DNA of 64,000 bases from Desulfotruncus alcoholivorax DSM 16058 (GTDB taxonomy: Bacteria > Bacillota > Desulfotomaculia > Desulfotomaculales > Desulfallaceae). Each line of letters opens with the position of its first letter. Within the stretch, counting starts at the first letter, position 1. Made by a program: the position numbers and the translations under genes. Under the pieces are notes generated by a model. The model was not told where the DNA came from. It was given only the letters and a program-made list of their open reading frames with translations, and made no database searches. Shown piece after piece: positions 26,901-36,555 of the stretch. The stretch is taken from the NCBI RefSeq assembly GCF_000430885.1, contig NZ_AUMW01000014.1:37403-101402 (forward strand). Direction: 5' to 3'.

Positions 26901-27094
26901 CCGCCTCCCCCTTCAAATACCGGAAGCAGTACGTCCCCATCTGGTTCCCTGACAATCGGGACTACATCGTGCAACTCCTGGTCACCGACGTGCATACCCC
27001 TGGAGGAACGCTGTCGAAGTGGCTCACCGGTGGGGCGCTGAAAATCTATGTAGTGGACAGCATGTACGACGATGATACCACCGTGGGAAATTGA
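23945..27094 (+). CDS. Very large secreted CARDB-domain surface protein
   Basis: 1,049 residues from ATG 23945, with GGAGG 4-8 bases upstream. A signal peptide (about 1-28, cut near AQAFA) is followed by an N-terminal region of about 330 residues that is not recognised. Then come at least three CARDB-like beta-sandwich repeats, each with a pattern such as YSFTVIYLNSGSSPAYDV and ending in a NPDNNTA-like turn. They are separated by Pro/Asp/Asn linkers at about residues 455-485 and 600-645. A fourth CARDB-like unit and a beta-rich tail end the protein. No sortase motif or C-terminal membrane helix is visible. Its place between pilins and the prepilin peptidase suggests a tip or surface adhesin of the pilus, perhaps for contact with recipient cells. 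Confidence 0.7.
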   Translation: MIKKLILAIPLVLVCCLLMSAQAFALSESDIAINIASPIDSLASESGVIAVEQFPAQISINTTAKTGSLTEVRLEYGGQSQAITPNYTLTIENKEACGPCTVTAQTEEGAVLVVTANVVFQVPAIYDTRYRTIGMNVKEIYEGETLLKAFPEPQRIDLVSANTVADHEQKRIAAWINRCDGGTYTLKGSLVVEIYSFASGKLYGVYDTDTDFEPLTTRYGWTEKALIAFETMRSAEITYQAPVRINVAATWCDESKREIFGKLTAQDKGVPELLYPYQTTSVTFHKDDIKLSRNFQYMGLEWDYTPETAEYTDGENKTQTEITQKIHYQIPIANFYFKFKACDGNDLSVSIRAPATVSRGDSYSFTVIYLNSGSSPAYDVPLKGTVDGATIEEIPVMQDFPANTSKAYEVKRSANTTADEIRLWAHIGVPEGFIDGNPDNNTATAIIKVVDPAPEPTPGNNDTPDEPDTPDNPGNPDNPPDEPPGLKETCDLSAAILAPPTVYEYEKYAYTVSFTNHSGRELTAVPLEGKSNENALLQIPQTTDFQPGETKSFTIEDTAGKAGEIYHLWANVQAPEGFIDRNLNNNTAVSSVTVVERAAGSPEDPHNPPDPDNPDNPEEPDNPDDPDDPDDPDNPNNPDNPDNLLCDVWVNLSSPPIAYQREEYSFTVYFANSSGKALTDVGLNVAIDGQAVSAVPATANFGAYEKKSYLVTGTAGEKGTTIRLAAQVSPPADYTDSNTGNNQAAAEIMVLERPYDLDVQRITPDRYKENQTVISTIRVSNQGSMDFTPGQRVSVLFQIPELSLKKRVDAVVMAQNTWNIVPVKWDTPNVQADKGITLIATINPDEVLDNETSTSNNTYTQQAVIKNVTYTEPEESRALPDPPLRSEQSRVTWWEQRYENGQFVWRQFYAELKVAAVLDYDTKSRGYLKSGYGYAIRVTATVNTNYDRPELITAPQTAEVYLPEHRYETAIPLEKEGGQFVFRENPASPFKYRKQYVPIWFPDNRDYIVQLLVTDVHTPGGTLSKWLTGGALKIYVVDSMYDDDTTVGN

Positions 27095-27095
27095 T

Positions 27096-27509
27096 ATGCT
27101 GCTGCTTTGTGTTATCCCTCTCCTGTGGGCGGCTTTCATGGATTGGAAAAAGCGGATCATCCCCGATTGGACATGGATAACAATTCTTGCCATCGGCGGC
27201 GTGTCCGCTTTCTTGTTTCCAGAACCGGCCTTGCCCGAGCGGATTGCGGGATTTCTGCTGCCGGGTATCTGCCTGCTGCTCCTTGCCCTGATATACGGAG
27301 GCGTGGGCGGGGGTGATATAAAGCTGACGGCGGCGATGGGGTTTTGCTTTAGCCTGAACGCGCTGGCGGCCATCCTCTTTTTCGCTTTGCCCCCCGCCTG
27401 TATCTATGCAAAGGCAACCCGGCAAAGGAACGTGCCGCTGGCCGTCTTTTTGTGCATCGGCTTTTTTATTTACGCCGGTGTTCTTTTTATATACGGACTA
27501 ACCTGCTGA
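27096..27509 (+). CDS. A24 prepilin peptidase (CpaA/TadV-like)
   Basis: About 137 residues with five or six membrane helices. The two catalytic aspartates of A24 aspartic peptidases are seen in AFMDWKKRIIPD (about 14-15) and GVGGGDIKL (about 73). This short form lacks the N-terminal methylase domain, as in CpaA/TadV. It would cleave the leader peptides of the pilin-like proteins upstream. ATG 27096 is used because it follows the stop of the CARDB gene by one base; an in-frame ATG at 27072 is also possible. It closes the pilus operon. Confidence 0.8.
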   Translation: MLLLCVIPLLWAAFMDWKKRIIPDWTWITILAIGGVSAFLFPEPALPERIAGFLLPGICLLLLALIYGGVGGGDIKLTAAMGFCFSLNALAAILFFALPPACIYAKATRQRNVPLAVFLCIGFFIYAGVLFIYGLTC

Positions 27510-27531
27510 TTGAATACAGGGAGGTGTTTTT

Positions 27532-27618
27532 GTGGAGTTAAAGACGATTTTAGCCGTCGTGCTTTGCCTCGTAATTGCAGGCGGCGCGGTTTACCTGCAC
27601 AAACGGAAAGAAAAATAA
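27532..27618 (+). CDS. 28-residue single-helix membrane protein
   Basis: GTG at 27532 follows GGGAGGTG closely. The product is one membrane helix (ILAVVLCLVIAGGAVYL) with a short KRKEK tail. It is too short to assign. The good ribosome site and its place directly after the prepilin peptidase suggest a real microprotein. Confidence 0.45.
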   Translation: MELKTILAVVLCLVIAGGAVYLHKRKEK

Positions 27619-27679
27619 CGGACATGCGGAAAAGGGGCGAATAACCGTCTCCTTTCCGCCGCCCGCAAGGAGCGTGAGC

Positions 27680-28294
27680 ATGAAAATGGCTGAAGAAAAA
27701 CGCATGGTGGATACCTACGAGGTAATACACGCCATCCATGTTGGTGATAGAGAAATCCTTTTTGCGGTTGACGACGGGAAAACCGATTGTCCGTACATGG
27801 TATGCGACTGCAACTGGGATAACCCGTTGGGCATCGACCAATTTTTTGATCCTGCCGGAAGCGACGACTACCTGGAAATGATGACCGAGTTTACCAACCG
27901 GGTGCAAGCGCAGCTTGAGGCGGTCAAAGCGGAACGGGATAAAATCACCGTCCCGTTGTCGCCCTTCACGCTGGAACATTGCACGCCAAACGATTACGGC
28001 GAAAGCGTTGAAAATAAGGTGGTGGTCATTAGGACGAAGCGCCTGCGTCCAGAATACCGCACCGCCGACAGGCAGCTTGTGCTGGCCGTGGGCGGCTTTG
28101 GCACTCATGCCAAAGCCAGGGGCCGGGCGGTCTACACCGTCAATCTCTATTCCGGCAAGGAGTCCCGCTGGAATCGGGAGGATATCCTGGGCGTTCTGAA
28201 AACCGAATATATGCCCGATTGGGCAAAGGAGCGGCTAAAACAGATACTGGCCGAGCGGCAGGCCAAACACAAAAAACAAGTACAGGAGCGTTAG
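27680..28294 (+). CDS. Conserved-looking ICE protein of unknown function
   Basis: 204 residues from ATG 27680, with AAGGAG about 7 bases upstream. It has no signal peptide or membrane segment. The N-terminal half has a compact beta-rich look (IHVGDREILFAVDDG, MVCDCNWDNPLG), the C-terminal half is more helical and ends HKKQVQER. It is followed by genes of a similar kind that lie between the pilus operon and the helicase. No domain was recognised. It belongs to the group with a C-terminal Glu-Arg. Confidence 0.55.
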   Translation: MKMAEEKRMVDTYEVIHAIHVGDREILFAVDDGKTDCPYMVCDCNWDNPLGIDQFFDPAGSDDYLEMMTEFTNRVQAQLEAVKAERDKITVPLSPFTLEHCTPNDYGESVENKVVVIRTKRLRPEYRTADRQLVLAVGGFGTHAKARGRAVYTVNLYSGKESRWNREDILGVLKTEYMPDWAKERLKQILAERQAKHKKQVQER

Positions 28295-28308
28295 GAGGCT
28301 TTCAGGAT

Positions 28309-28605
28309 ATGGAAAAAGAGATCAACGCCGGGTAGGTCATTACCGACCGGCTGGCCGTGGGCGACGCGGAATTCGTCATCGGGCACAGCGAGAAAGCGCC
28401 CGCGCAGTTTGTCACCTGGAAATGCAGAAAGGGCGAAAAGGAATACTTTTGGGGCCATTACCTGGGCGACCGGCTGGCCGCAGTCGAGGATTTATGCAAG
28501 CGCGCCCTGGAAGAAATCGAGTATTTGCGCTCCTTCCAGCCCCAAAGGGACACCGGGGAAAAACCGGAGCAGCGGGTAAAAAAACGGCGCGAGCCGGAAC
28601 GGTGA
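28309..28605 (+). pseudogene. Small ICE protein interrupted by an in-frame amber codon
   Basis: An ATG at 28309 with a TTAGGAGG site upstream opens MEKEINAG, then TAG at 28333-28335, then continues in the same frame as VITDRLAVGDAEFVIGHSEK and on to KKRREPER at the stop. The downstream part is well preserved (98 sense codons in all), so the amber codon is either a recent nonsense mutation or is read through. No other ribosome site is placed to start after the amber codon. The family is unknown to me; similar short proteins are common in clostridial ICEs. Confidence 0.6.
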
Positions 28606-28615
28606 GGTGAGCAAA

Positions 28616-29089
28616 ATGGCATTTGTAATCAATGTTGCCGCCCCGGAGGAAGCCGCCCTGTTCTACTCCAACGCCGAAAGGGACAAGGAGCTTGGCTGCA
28701 TCGGCCATCTGCGCGGCGACTTCGGGCACGGTGGCAAGGAGTTTTGGAGCACCTGGTGGGAGCATCAAGGGGACCTGAAGACACCGGCGTTTAAGGACGA
28801 ATTTGATGTACTTATCAATTCCCTGCGGAAACAGGGGCTATTGAAGGACCGCGGCAGCATGGCGGAATTTTGCCATGCACACCCGGAAGCCAGGATTCCG
28901 GGCGCGTGGCATCCCGACGTTTACGGCTTTCGGGTGGATACCGGCAGACACCGCTACTATATCCGCTGCTTTCCGCATGGGGGCGATTACAACTTCTATA
29001 TATACTGCTATATAAACGAAAAGGAACGACTGCGCGAGCAAGCACAGAGCAAACCAATCCATAAGAAAAAGCACGAACCGGAACGGTGA
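28616..29089 (+). CDS. ICE protein of unknown function with EPER tail
   Basis: 157 residues from ATG 28616; a GAGGTG site formed across the previous stop codon lies 6 bases upstream, which suggests translational coupling. The sequence contains LRGDFGHGGKEFWSTWW and RYYIRCFPHGGDYNFYIY and looks like a compact alpha/beta protein. No family assigned. The C-terminus is KKKHEPER, identical in its last four residues to three other ICE proteins. Confidence 0.55.
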   Translation: MAFVINVAAPEEAALFYSNAERDKELGCIGHLRGDFGHGGKEFWSTWWEHQGDLKTPAFKDEFDVLINSLRKQGLLKDRGSMAEFCHAHPEARIPGAWHPDVYGFRVDTGRHRYYIRCFPHGGDYNFYIYCYINEKERLREQAQSKPIHKKKHEPER

Positions 29090-29105
29090 GGCCCCGTGCT
29101 TTTAA
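29068..29105 (+). terminator. Terminator-like hairpin over the stop codon, before the HTH gene
   Basis: AAAGCACG (29068-29075) pairs with CGTGCTTT (29095-29102), followed by T. The 19-base loop itself can form a small hairpin (ACCG/CGGT). The stem includes the last codons of the upstream gene, and the ribosome site AAGGAGG of the next gene follows directly. Confidence 0.6.
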
Positions 29106-29120
29106 GGAGGGAGGGAAAGC

Positions 29121-29387
29121 ATGAACGATCTGACCAGATACAGGCTGTGCGCGGGCCTCCACGCCCCTGCGTCGGCAAAGCTCCTCTACTGCTACCTGCT
29201 GGACATGGCGGGAGGCCGCCACAACAACGTGGCCATATCCATTAAAAACCTTGGCAAAAGCGTGGGCCTGTCCCGTTCAGCCACCAGCCGCAATCTGAAC
29301 CGCTTGCGGCGGTTGGACATGATCGGCATTGCTCCCCGGTACTCCGAGGACGGCGGCAGGCTGTCCAACCAATATATATTGAAGTAA
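29121..29387 (+). CDS. Winged helix-turn-helix regulator
   Basis: 88 residues with GGAGGGAGG upstream. The segment ISIKNLGKSVGLSRSATSRN and the following LRRLDMIGIAPRY form a MarR/replication-initiator-like winged helix. It lies directly before the giant helicase gene and may control the accessory or transfer genes. It has no effector domain. Confidence 0.65.
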   Translation: MNDLTRYRLCAGLHAPASAKLLYCYLLDMAGGRHNNVAISIKNLGKSVGLSRSATSRNLNRLRRLDMIGIAPRYSEDGGRLSNQYILK

Positions 29388-29400
29388 GGAGGGATGCGCA

Positions 29401-32400
29401 TTGGCAACCAAGCTGCAACTGATCACAGAGCTTTCCGAAAGGACGGCCCGCAGCCTTACCAGAAGCCATGCCAACTGGACTTCCTTCCTGAAAACCGCGG
29501 CCTGGAGCTACAAATATCCGTTTCAAGACCAGCTTTTGATTTACGCCCAGCGGCCCGACGCGACGGCCTGCGCTCCCATTGAAGTGTGGAACGGGAAACT
29601 GGGACGGTGGGTAAACAAAGGCGTAAAGGGCATTGCCCTCATCGACGACAGTGGCAGCCGCTTAAGGCTCCGTCATGTGTTCGACGTGAGCGACACCAAC
29701 AGCCGCTACAACCGTCCCGTCCCGCTGTGGGAAATGCGAGACCGATACGCCGAGGCGGTGACGGAATCCCTGGAAAATACCTTTGGGGAGTTAGCCGAAA
29801 AAAGCAGCCTGCCCCATGCCCTGCTTAGTGCCGCCGCAAACGCGGTGGACGACAATTGCACGGATTACCTGTCCGAGCTGCTTTCTTTCCGGGAAAGCAG
29901 CTTTTTGGAAGCACTGGACAAGCTGAACGTCGAGGTGTTTTTCAAGGACGCCCTGAAAAGCTCCGTGGCCTATATGCTCTTAACCCGTTGCGGCTACAAT
30001 GCCGACGAATACCCGACCTTTGAGGATTTTCAGAGCGTCCTTAATTTCAATACCCTCGACACCGTTTCCCGCCTGGGCGCGGCCACCAGCGACATAGCGG
30101 AAATGCTCCTGCGGGAAATCGAAGCCACGGTCAAGGACATGCAAAAAGCGGAGCGAAACCAAAGACGCACATTTGCCAAAAGTCGAGGCGAAGCGCACAA
30201 TAAAACCGTAAAGCAAAGTGATGAAAGGAGCGGTGAGCATGGAACTGACCTACACGCAGCAGGGCGATTATCTGATACCCGACCTGGCCCTGCCGGAAGA
30301 ACAAACGCACATCGGCAAATATGGGATGTTGCGCAGAACATACCTGAAAAACCACCGGAAAGGAATGTACGCCAGCCTGATGCTGTCCGGGGACCTGAAC
30401 AGCCACCTGGCGGAGATCGACCGGACGGCGCGGGAGCGCGTCGAGCGGATCACGGCGCAACTCCTGGAAAAGAGCCCCGCCCCGGACAAGGTGACCGACC
30501 CGCTGGGCTGGACGGGGCACATGAACAGCCTCAAGCACCAGGCCGAGGAAAGCGTACTGGCGGAGCTTATTTACAGCTAACCCTGCTGCCAACCGAAGAA
30601 CAGCAAATAGAGGCCATAGAACAGGCGGAGGACGAAAAATCCTCCGCTTTTTCTATGGCACAGGAAGACATCGACGTGGTTTTACGGCAAGGCAGCGGTG
30701 TCCAGGGCGGCAAATACCGGATTTATCTCTACTTCCAGCAAAACGCCTCCGCCAAAGAAAACGCCGACTTTCTGAAAAAGGAGTACAGCACTGGCGGACG
30801 CGCCCCTGCCCTGCCCGACCTGGAAATTGACGAATGGCACGATGGCAAAGGCATCACCTTCACCAGGAGAAGGCACACCGGTCCGGAGGTAAAAATCCTT
30901 CTGCCCTGGATGAAGGTGCAGAAGCGAATCGGCGAGTTGATTGCCGCCGACCGCTATTTGAGCGACAAGGAGAAAGAGCAATTGCCCGCCTACCGGCAGC
31001 AGATGGAGGAACGCCGCCAGCAGCTTGCCGAGGAAGCCTACGCCCGCGAAATCCTGAACCGGGAGCCCGCCTCCGCCGAGGCAACGCCGCCGTCGCAGGA
31101 AAACGCGCATTACGCCTTTTCCCTTGGCAGCACGGTCTATATCGGCACGGACGAATATGAAGTTTTGGCTTTCGACAACAGCACCGTGCAGCTCCGGGAC
31201 GTGAGCTTTCCGCTTTTCAGCAAGGAGCTTGCGCGAAGCGACTTTGAACGGATGCTGCGGGAAAATTCCCTCAACGACCACCTTATAACCGAGGAAGCAC
31301 CGGAACAACCAGCCGAAGAAAAAACGGAAAAGTCGCTGCCCCGTGCGCTATACCGGGAATATCTGTCCCAGGTTATCGACAGGGTGCGAGCAGATGAGAT
31401 TTACCCCTACCTGCGTGATCGGGACACCGATCCCGACAGCGCCAAGCGGGAGCTGGACGAGGCCCTTGACCGGATTGCCCTTTCCATGCGGGAGGAACAC
31501 CAGGACTTTTACGAAGCCTACGCCACCCTGCCGCAGTTTCGGGAATGGCTTGCCGAGGACGTGTTCCAGCGGACCTATCAGGATTACCTGACGGAAACCC
31601 GCGACCTGGCGACTCTTCACGGCGACGACCCCGACGCGCCAGAGTGGGTGCGGCAAACCGGGGATGCGACCGTCCCCCGCCAAGAGGATACCATTACCTT
31701 CGACAGCGACAGCAGTGAAGATGAAAAATCCTCTGTGGAACTTGACTTGGAGTTACCGGACGGCCAAGCCGGGGAAACGGGAAAACAACCAGCCGAAAAA
31801 GAAATAGCCGCGGGCCTGGAATTGTCCATCGACGGCCGCCGCTTTGCCATTGACACGATTGACGAGGAAACCGGCACGGTCAGCCTGCGGGACATCACCT
31901 TCCAAAACGGTGTAGGCTTCCCCATCTTCCGCCGAGAGAGCGTCGGCTTCGTGCGCCGCGTTTTGGAACAGCAGACGGACCCCGTCCGGCAGAAGGCACA
32001 GGGCGGCGAGGCTGCCAAAGCCCGCCTGCACCTTGTGCCGGAACCAGCGAAGCAGCCCCGCGTCAATTTCCGGATCACCGACGACAACCTGGGCGTAGGC
32101 GGCCAAAAGACCAAGTACGCCTGGAATGTCGCGGCCGTCTGCCTGGTCAACCAGTTAGAGGAAGAAAACCGACTGGCCACCCCGCAAGAACAGGAGATCC
32201 TGTCAAAATACGTTGGCTGGGGCAGCCTGCCGCAAGTCTTTGACAAAGACAACCCCCAGTGGGCAAAGGAATACGCGGAGCTGAAGGAGCTGCTGGACGA
32301 GGACGAATACAATTCCGCGCGGGCCTCCACCCTTAATGCCCACTACACGTCGCCCGTCGTGATTAAAGCCATCTACACCTGTTTGGAAAACATGGGCTTT

Positions 32401-35400
32401 CAGACCGGCAACATCTTGGAGCCCGCCTGCGGCAGCGGCAACTTCTTCGGCCTGGTGCCCGAGAGCATGAAAGACTCCAGGCTTTACGGAGTGGAGCTGG
32501 ACGGCGTCACGGGCCGGATCGCCAAGCAGCTTTATCAGCAGGCCAATATCGCGGTGCAGGGCTTTGAGGAAACCAACCTGCCCGACAGCTTTTTCGACCT
32601 GGCTGTCGGCAACGTGCCTTTCGGTTCTTACAGTGTGTCAGACAAGAAATACGACAAACACAAGTTTTACATCCACGACTATTTCTTTGCCAAGACCTTG
32701 GACAAGGTGCGGCCCGGCGGGATTATCGCCTTCATCACGTCCAAAGGCACAATGGATAAACAAAACCCCGAGGTGCGCAAATACATCGCGCAGCGGGCCG
32801 AGCTTTTAGGGGCGGTCAGATTGCCCAACAATGCGTTTCTGGCCAACGCCGGAACCGAGGTTACCACTGACATCCTCTTTTTGCAGAAGCGCGACCGCGT
32901 GATGGACGTGGAACTGGACTGGGTGCATCTCTCCACTACCGAGGACGGCGTGCCCGTTAACCAATATTTTGCCGACAACCCGGACATGGTGCTGGGCACG
33001 ATGGTCTTTGACAAGAGCATGTACGGCAACGAATCCGAGACAGCTTGCCTGCCCCATGAGGACGCCGACCTTGCCGAGATTCTCCGGGAGGCGTTGGAAA
33101 ACATCCACCCCGAGATTAATGATTACGAGATCGACGACATCAGCGAGGACACCGATACATCCTCCATCCCGGCGGACCCCAATGTCCGTAATTTCAGCTA
33201 TTGCCTGGTGGACGGCGAAATCTACTTCCGGGAAAACAGCCGGATGAACCGGGTGGAAACCTCCGTCACGGCCCAGGGCCGCATCAAGGGCATGATCGAG
33301 CTGCGGGACTGCGTCCGTGAACTGATCGAGTACCAGACCGAGGATTACAGCGACGAAACCATCCGGGCGCAGCAGCACAAGCTGAACCGCCTCTACGACG
33401 CCTTTACCGCCAAATACGGCCTGATCAACAGCCGGGGCAACAGCATGGCCTTTGCCGACGACAGCGCCTACTGCCTGCTCTGCTCCTTGGAGGTGCTGGA
33501 CGAAAACGGCGAGATGGAGCGCAAGGCGGATATGTTTACCAAGCGCACCATCCGGCAGCGTACCAGCGTGGCCCATGTGGACACCGCCGCCGAAGCCTTG
33601 GCCATCTCCATCGCGGAAAAAGCCTGCGTGGACTTAGGTTTCATGCACAGCTTGACGGGATTTTTGGAAGAACAGCTTGCGGCAGACCTGCAGGGCGTGA
33701 TCTTCCGGGACTTCGGCAAGGTGGAGCCGGAAAACGTCCCCCGCGCCTTCTTTAATGTGGAATCTTTCCCCTATGTCACGGCGGACGCCTACCTTTCGGG
33801 CAATGTGCGGGAAAAACTCAGGCAGGTACAGAGGCTTGCCAAAATCCTGCCTCCCGAACAGGCGGAAAAGATCGCGGTCAACATCAAAGCGCTGGAAGCG
33901 GTGCAGCCCAAAGACCTGTCCGCCTCCGAAATCGACGTGCGGCTGGGCGCGACCTGGTTGCCTCCCGATGTGATCAAGGACTTTATCCTTGAGCTTTTGG
34001 AAACTCCCCATATGTACAGGGGCTATATTGATGTTCTCTATTCGAGCTATACCGCCAACTGGAATATTAAGGGGAAAAACCACGATCGCAACGTCAACAT
34101 CAAGGCCATCATGACCTATGGAACCAGCCGCATCAACGCCTATAGGATTATCGAAGAAACTCTGAATCTCAAAGACGTGCGTATCTTTGATACCAGGTAC
34201 GATGCAGACGGCAACGAAACGCGCGTCCTCAACAAAAAGGAAACCGCCATCGCCCAGCAGAAGCAGGAGGCCATCAAGGAAGCGTTCCGGGATTGGATAT
34301 GGAAAGACCCCCAGCGCCGGGAACGGCTGACCAGAATCTACAACGACCGCTTCAACGCCATCCGGCCCCGCGAGTACGACGGCAGCCATATCAAATTCAC
34401 CGGCATGAATCCGGAAATTACCCTGCGCCAGCATCAGGTGGACGCGGTGGCCCATATCCTTTACGGCGGCAACACCCTGCTAGCCCATTGCGTGGGGGCA
34501 GGCAAGACCTACGAGATGGCCGCCGCCGCGATGGAAGGCAAGCATTTGGGACTTTGCAACAAGAGCCTGTTCGTTGTGCCCAACCACCTGACGGAGCAAT
34601 GGGCCGGGGAATTCTTGCAGCTTTACCCATCGGCCAACATTCTCGTGGCTACTAAAAAGGACTTTGAAACCAAGAACCGCAAGAAATTCTGCGCCCGCAT
34701 CGCCACTGGTGACTACGACGCGGTGATCATCGGGCACAGCCAGTTCGAGAAAATCCCCATTTCCGCCGAGCGGCAAAAGCGCCAATTGCAGGAACAAATA
34801 TGGGAGATTACCGACGGCATCCGGGAACTTAAGGCGGAGCGCGGCGAACGCTACGCCATCAAGCAGCTTGAAAGGACCAAAAAGAACCTGGAATTGAAGC
34901 TGAAAAAGCTCAATGACACCAGCCGCAAGGATGATGTTGTCACCTTCGAGGAATTGGGCGTTGACCGCCTTTTCGTGGACGAGGCGGACTTTTACAAAAA
35001 CCTGTTTTTATATACCAAGATGCGCAACGTGGCGGGCCTGGCCCAGACCGAGGCCAAAAAATCCTCTGACCTCTTTGCCAAATGCCGCTATCTCGACGAA
35101 CTGACGGAAGGCCGCGGCATCGTTTTTGCCACGGGCACGCCCATCTCCAACTCCATGACCGAGATGTACACCATGCAAAGATACCTGCAATACGAAGCCC
35201 TGCGCAAACAAGGACTCCAGCATTTCGACTGCTGGGCCTCCACCTTCGGGGAAACCGTGACCGCCATCGAGCTTGCGCCGGAGGGCACGGGCTACCGGGC
35301 CAAAACACGCTTCGCCCGGTTCTACAACCTGCCTGAACTCATGAGCATGTTCAAGGAAATCGCGGACATCAAAACGGCGGATATGCTGGACCTCCCCGTG

Positions 35401-35943
35401 CCCAAGGCCAACTACCGCAACGTGGTGGTCAAGCCCAGCGAGTTTCAGCAGGACATGGTGGCCGAGCTTGGCAAGCGCGCCGAAAAGGTGCGCAACCGGA
35501 TGGTGGAGCCCTATGAGGACAACATGCTGAAAATCACTAACGACGGACGCAAGCTGGCCCTTGACCAGCGCCTGGCCAATCCCATGCTGCCCGACCATGA
35601 AGAAAGCAAGGTGAATGCTTGCGTGGATAATATCTTCCGCTTCTGGCAGGACCACCGCGACCAAAAGCTGACCCAACTTGTGTTCTGCGATCTGTCCACC
35701 CCGAAAAACGACGGAAATTTCAACGTCTACGACGATGTTCGCCAAAAGCTAACGGCCCGCGGCGTTCCCGCCGACGAGATCGCTTTCATCCACGACGCCA
35801 ACACGGAAACCCGGAAAAAAGAGCTGTTTGCCAGAGTGCGCGCGGGACAGGTGCGCATACTTGTTGGAAGCACCTTTAAAATGGGGGCAGGCACTAATGT
35901 CCAGGACCGCCTGATTGCGTTGCACGACCTTGACTGCCCCTGG
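29401..35943 (+). CDS. N6-DNA methylase / SNF2-like helicase of the ICE, exon 1
   Basis: From TTG 29401 to the intron boundary there are 2,181 codons; with exon 2 (38314-39285) the protein is 2,504 residues. Domains in order: an ArdC/LtrC-like region (about 1-120), a low-complexity G/R/P/D-rich segment (about 260-395) that also encodes tnpV in another frame, repeated acidic linkers, an N6-adenine methylase domain with EPACGSGNF (about 1007-1015) and AVGNVPFG in place of NPPY (about 1068), and a superfamily 2 helicase with HCVGAGKTY (about 1695), VDEADF and FATGTPISNS (about 1910). Such proteins are encoded next to conjugation genes in many clostridial ICEs and may protect or process transferred DNA. 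Exon 1 ends at DLDCPW, inside helicase motif VI. Without splicing the frame would stop at 35964. Confidence 0.85.
30239..30580 (+). CDS. tnpV: TnpV-like protein encoded inside the helicase gene in another frame
   Basis: 113 residues from ATG 30239, with AAAGGAG at 30224-30230, eight bases upstream. The product (MELTYTQQGDYLIPDLALPE, then IGKYGMLRRTYLKNHR and MNSLKHQAEESVLAELIYS) closely follows the TnpV family known from Tn4451-type mobilisable elements. It is wholly contained in the helicase gene but read in a different frame. The helicase frame remains open across it, although that segment is compositionally odd. A good ribosome site and family match favour a real gene. Confidence 0.75.
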   Translation: MELTYTQQGDYLIPDLALPEEQTHIGKYGMLRRTYLKNHRKGMYASLMLSGDLNSHLAEIDRTARERVERITAQLLEKSPAPDKVTDPLGWTGHMNSLKHQAEESVLAELIYS

Positions 35944-36555
35944 GTGCGACTTGAAGTCGCATAAATAATTGTTTAGCACTGTGACTAAACCCGCTATTCC
36001 GTTAGCGGTAGCCTAGTGACACATGGAGAACTGGCAACGGTTCTTTGTGAAGCTGTCATGACAATGTACCCCTTTTGCCCTGTGGCAAAAGAGCGAAAAC
36101 CGTGAGGTGGACGCAATAGCTGTTAGCACAATACGGCTGGGGGGCTAGGCTTGAATCGTATGACCAACATATGTGAACTATCGTATAAACATCGTAACGT
36201 CCAAGGAGCCAAAGTTGCTGTCAGGCTCTAGCCCAAAATGGGAAGCAGCCGGTCAATCCTCTCCATGGTGGGATTGCACGGACATTCGCGCTGCCGGTGG
36301 AGTAGATAGGGTCTAAGCGATTCATTGTTATTTATGCGGAACAAGGTAAGCCTGTACCTCTCCTGCCCTGTGCAGGAAAGCATTCCGTAAGGAAAGCCGA
36401 CAGAGATGCAGGTATAGGATTGCAGAAAAAGCGAAGGCCGTCCTGTAATGGGACGGATAGGGGTTTCAACGTCACCCCGCACGAAAGTGAGCAGATTTCT
36501 GCGGTAGGTAACTCTTTACAAGAAACTTACAGAACTTTTGAAAGGAGTAAGGCAA

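Noticed and set aside
29401..35964. Reading exon 1 plus a few intron codons as a complete 2,187-residue protein
   Set aside because: The last seven codons are intron sequence (from GTGCGAC); motif VI is completed only by exon 2 after splicing.
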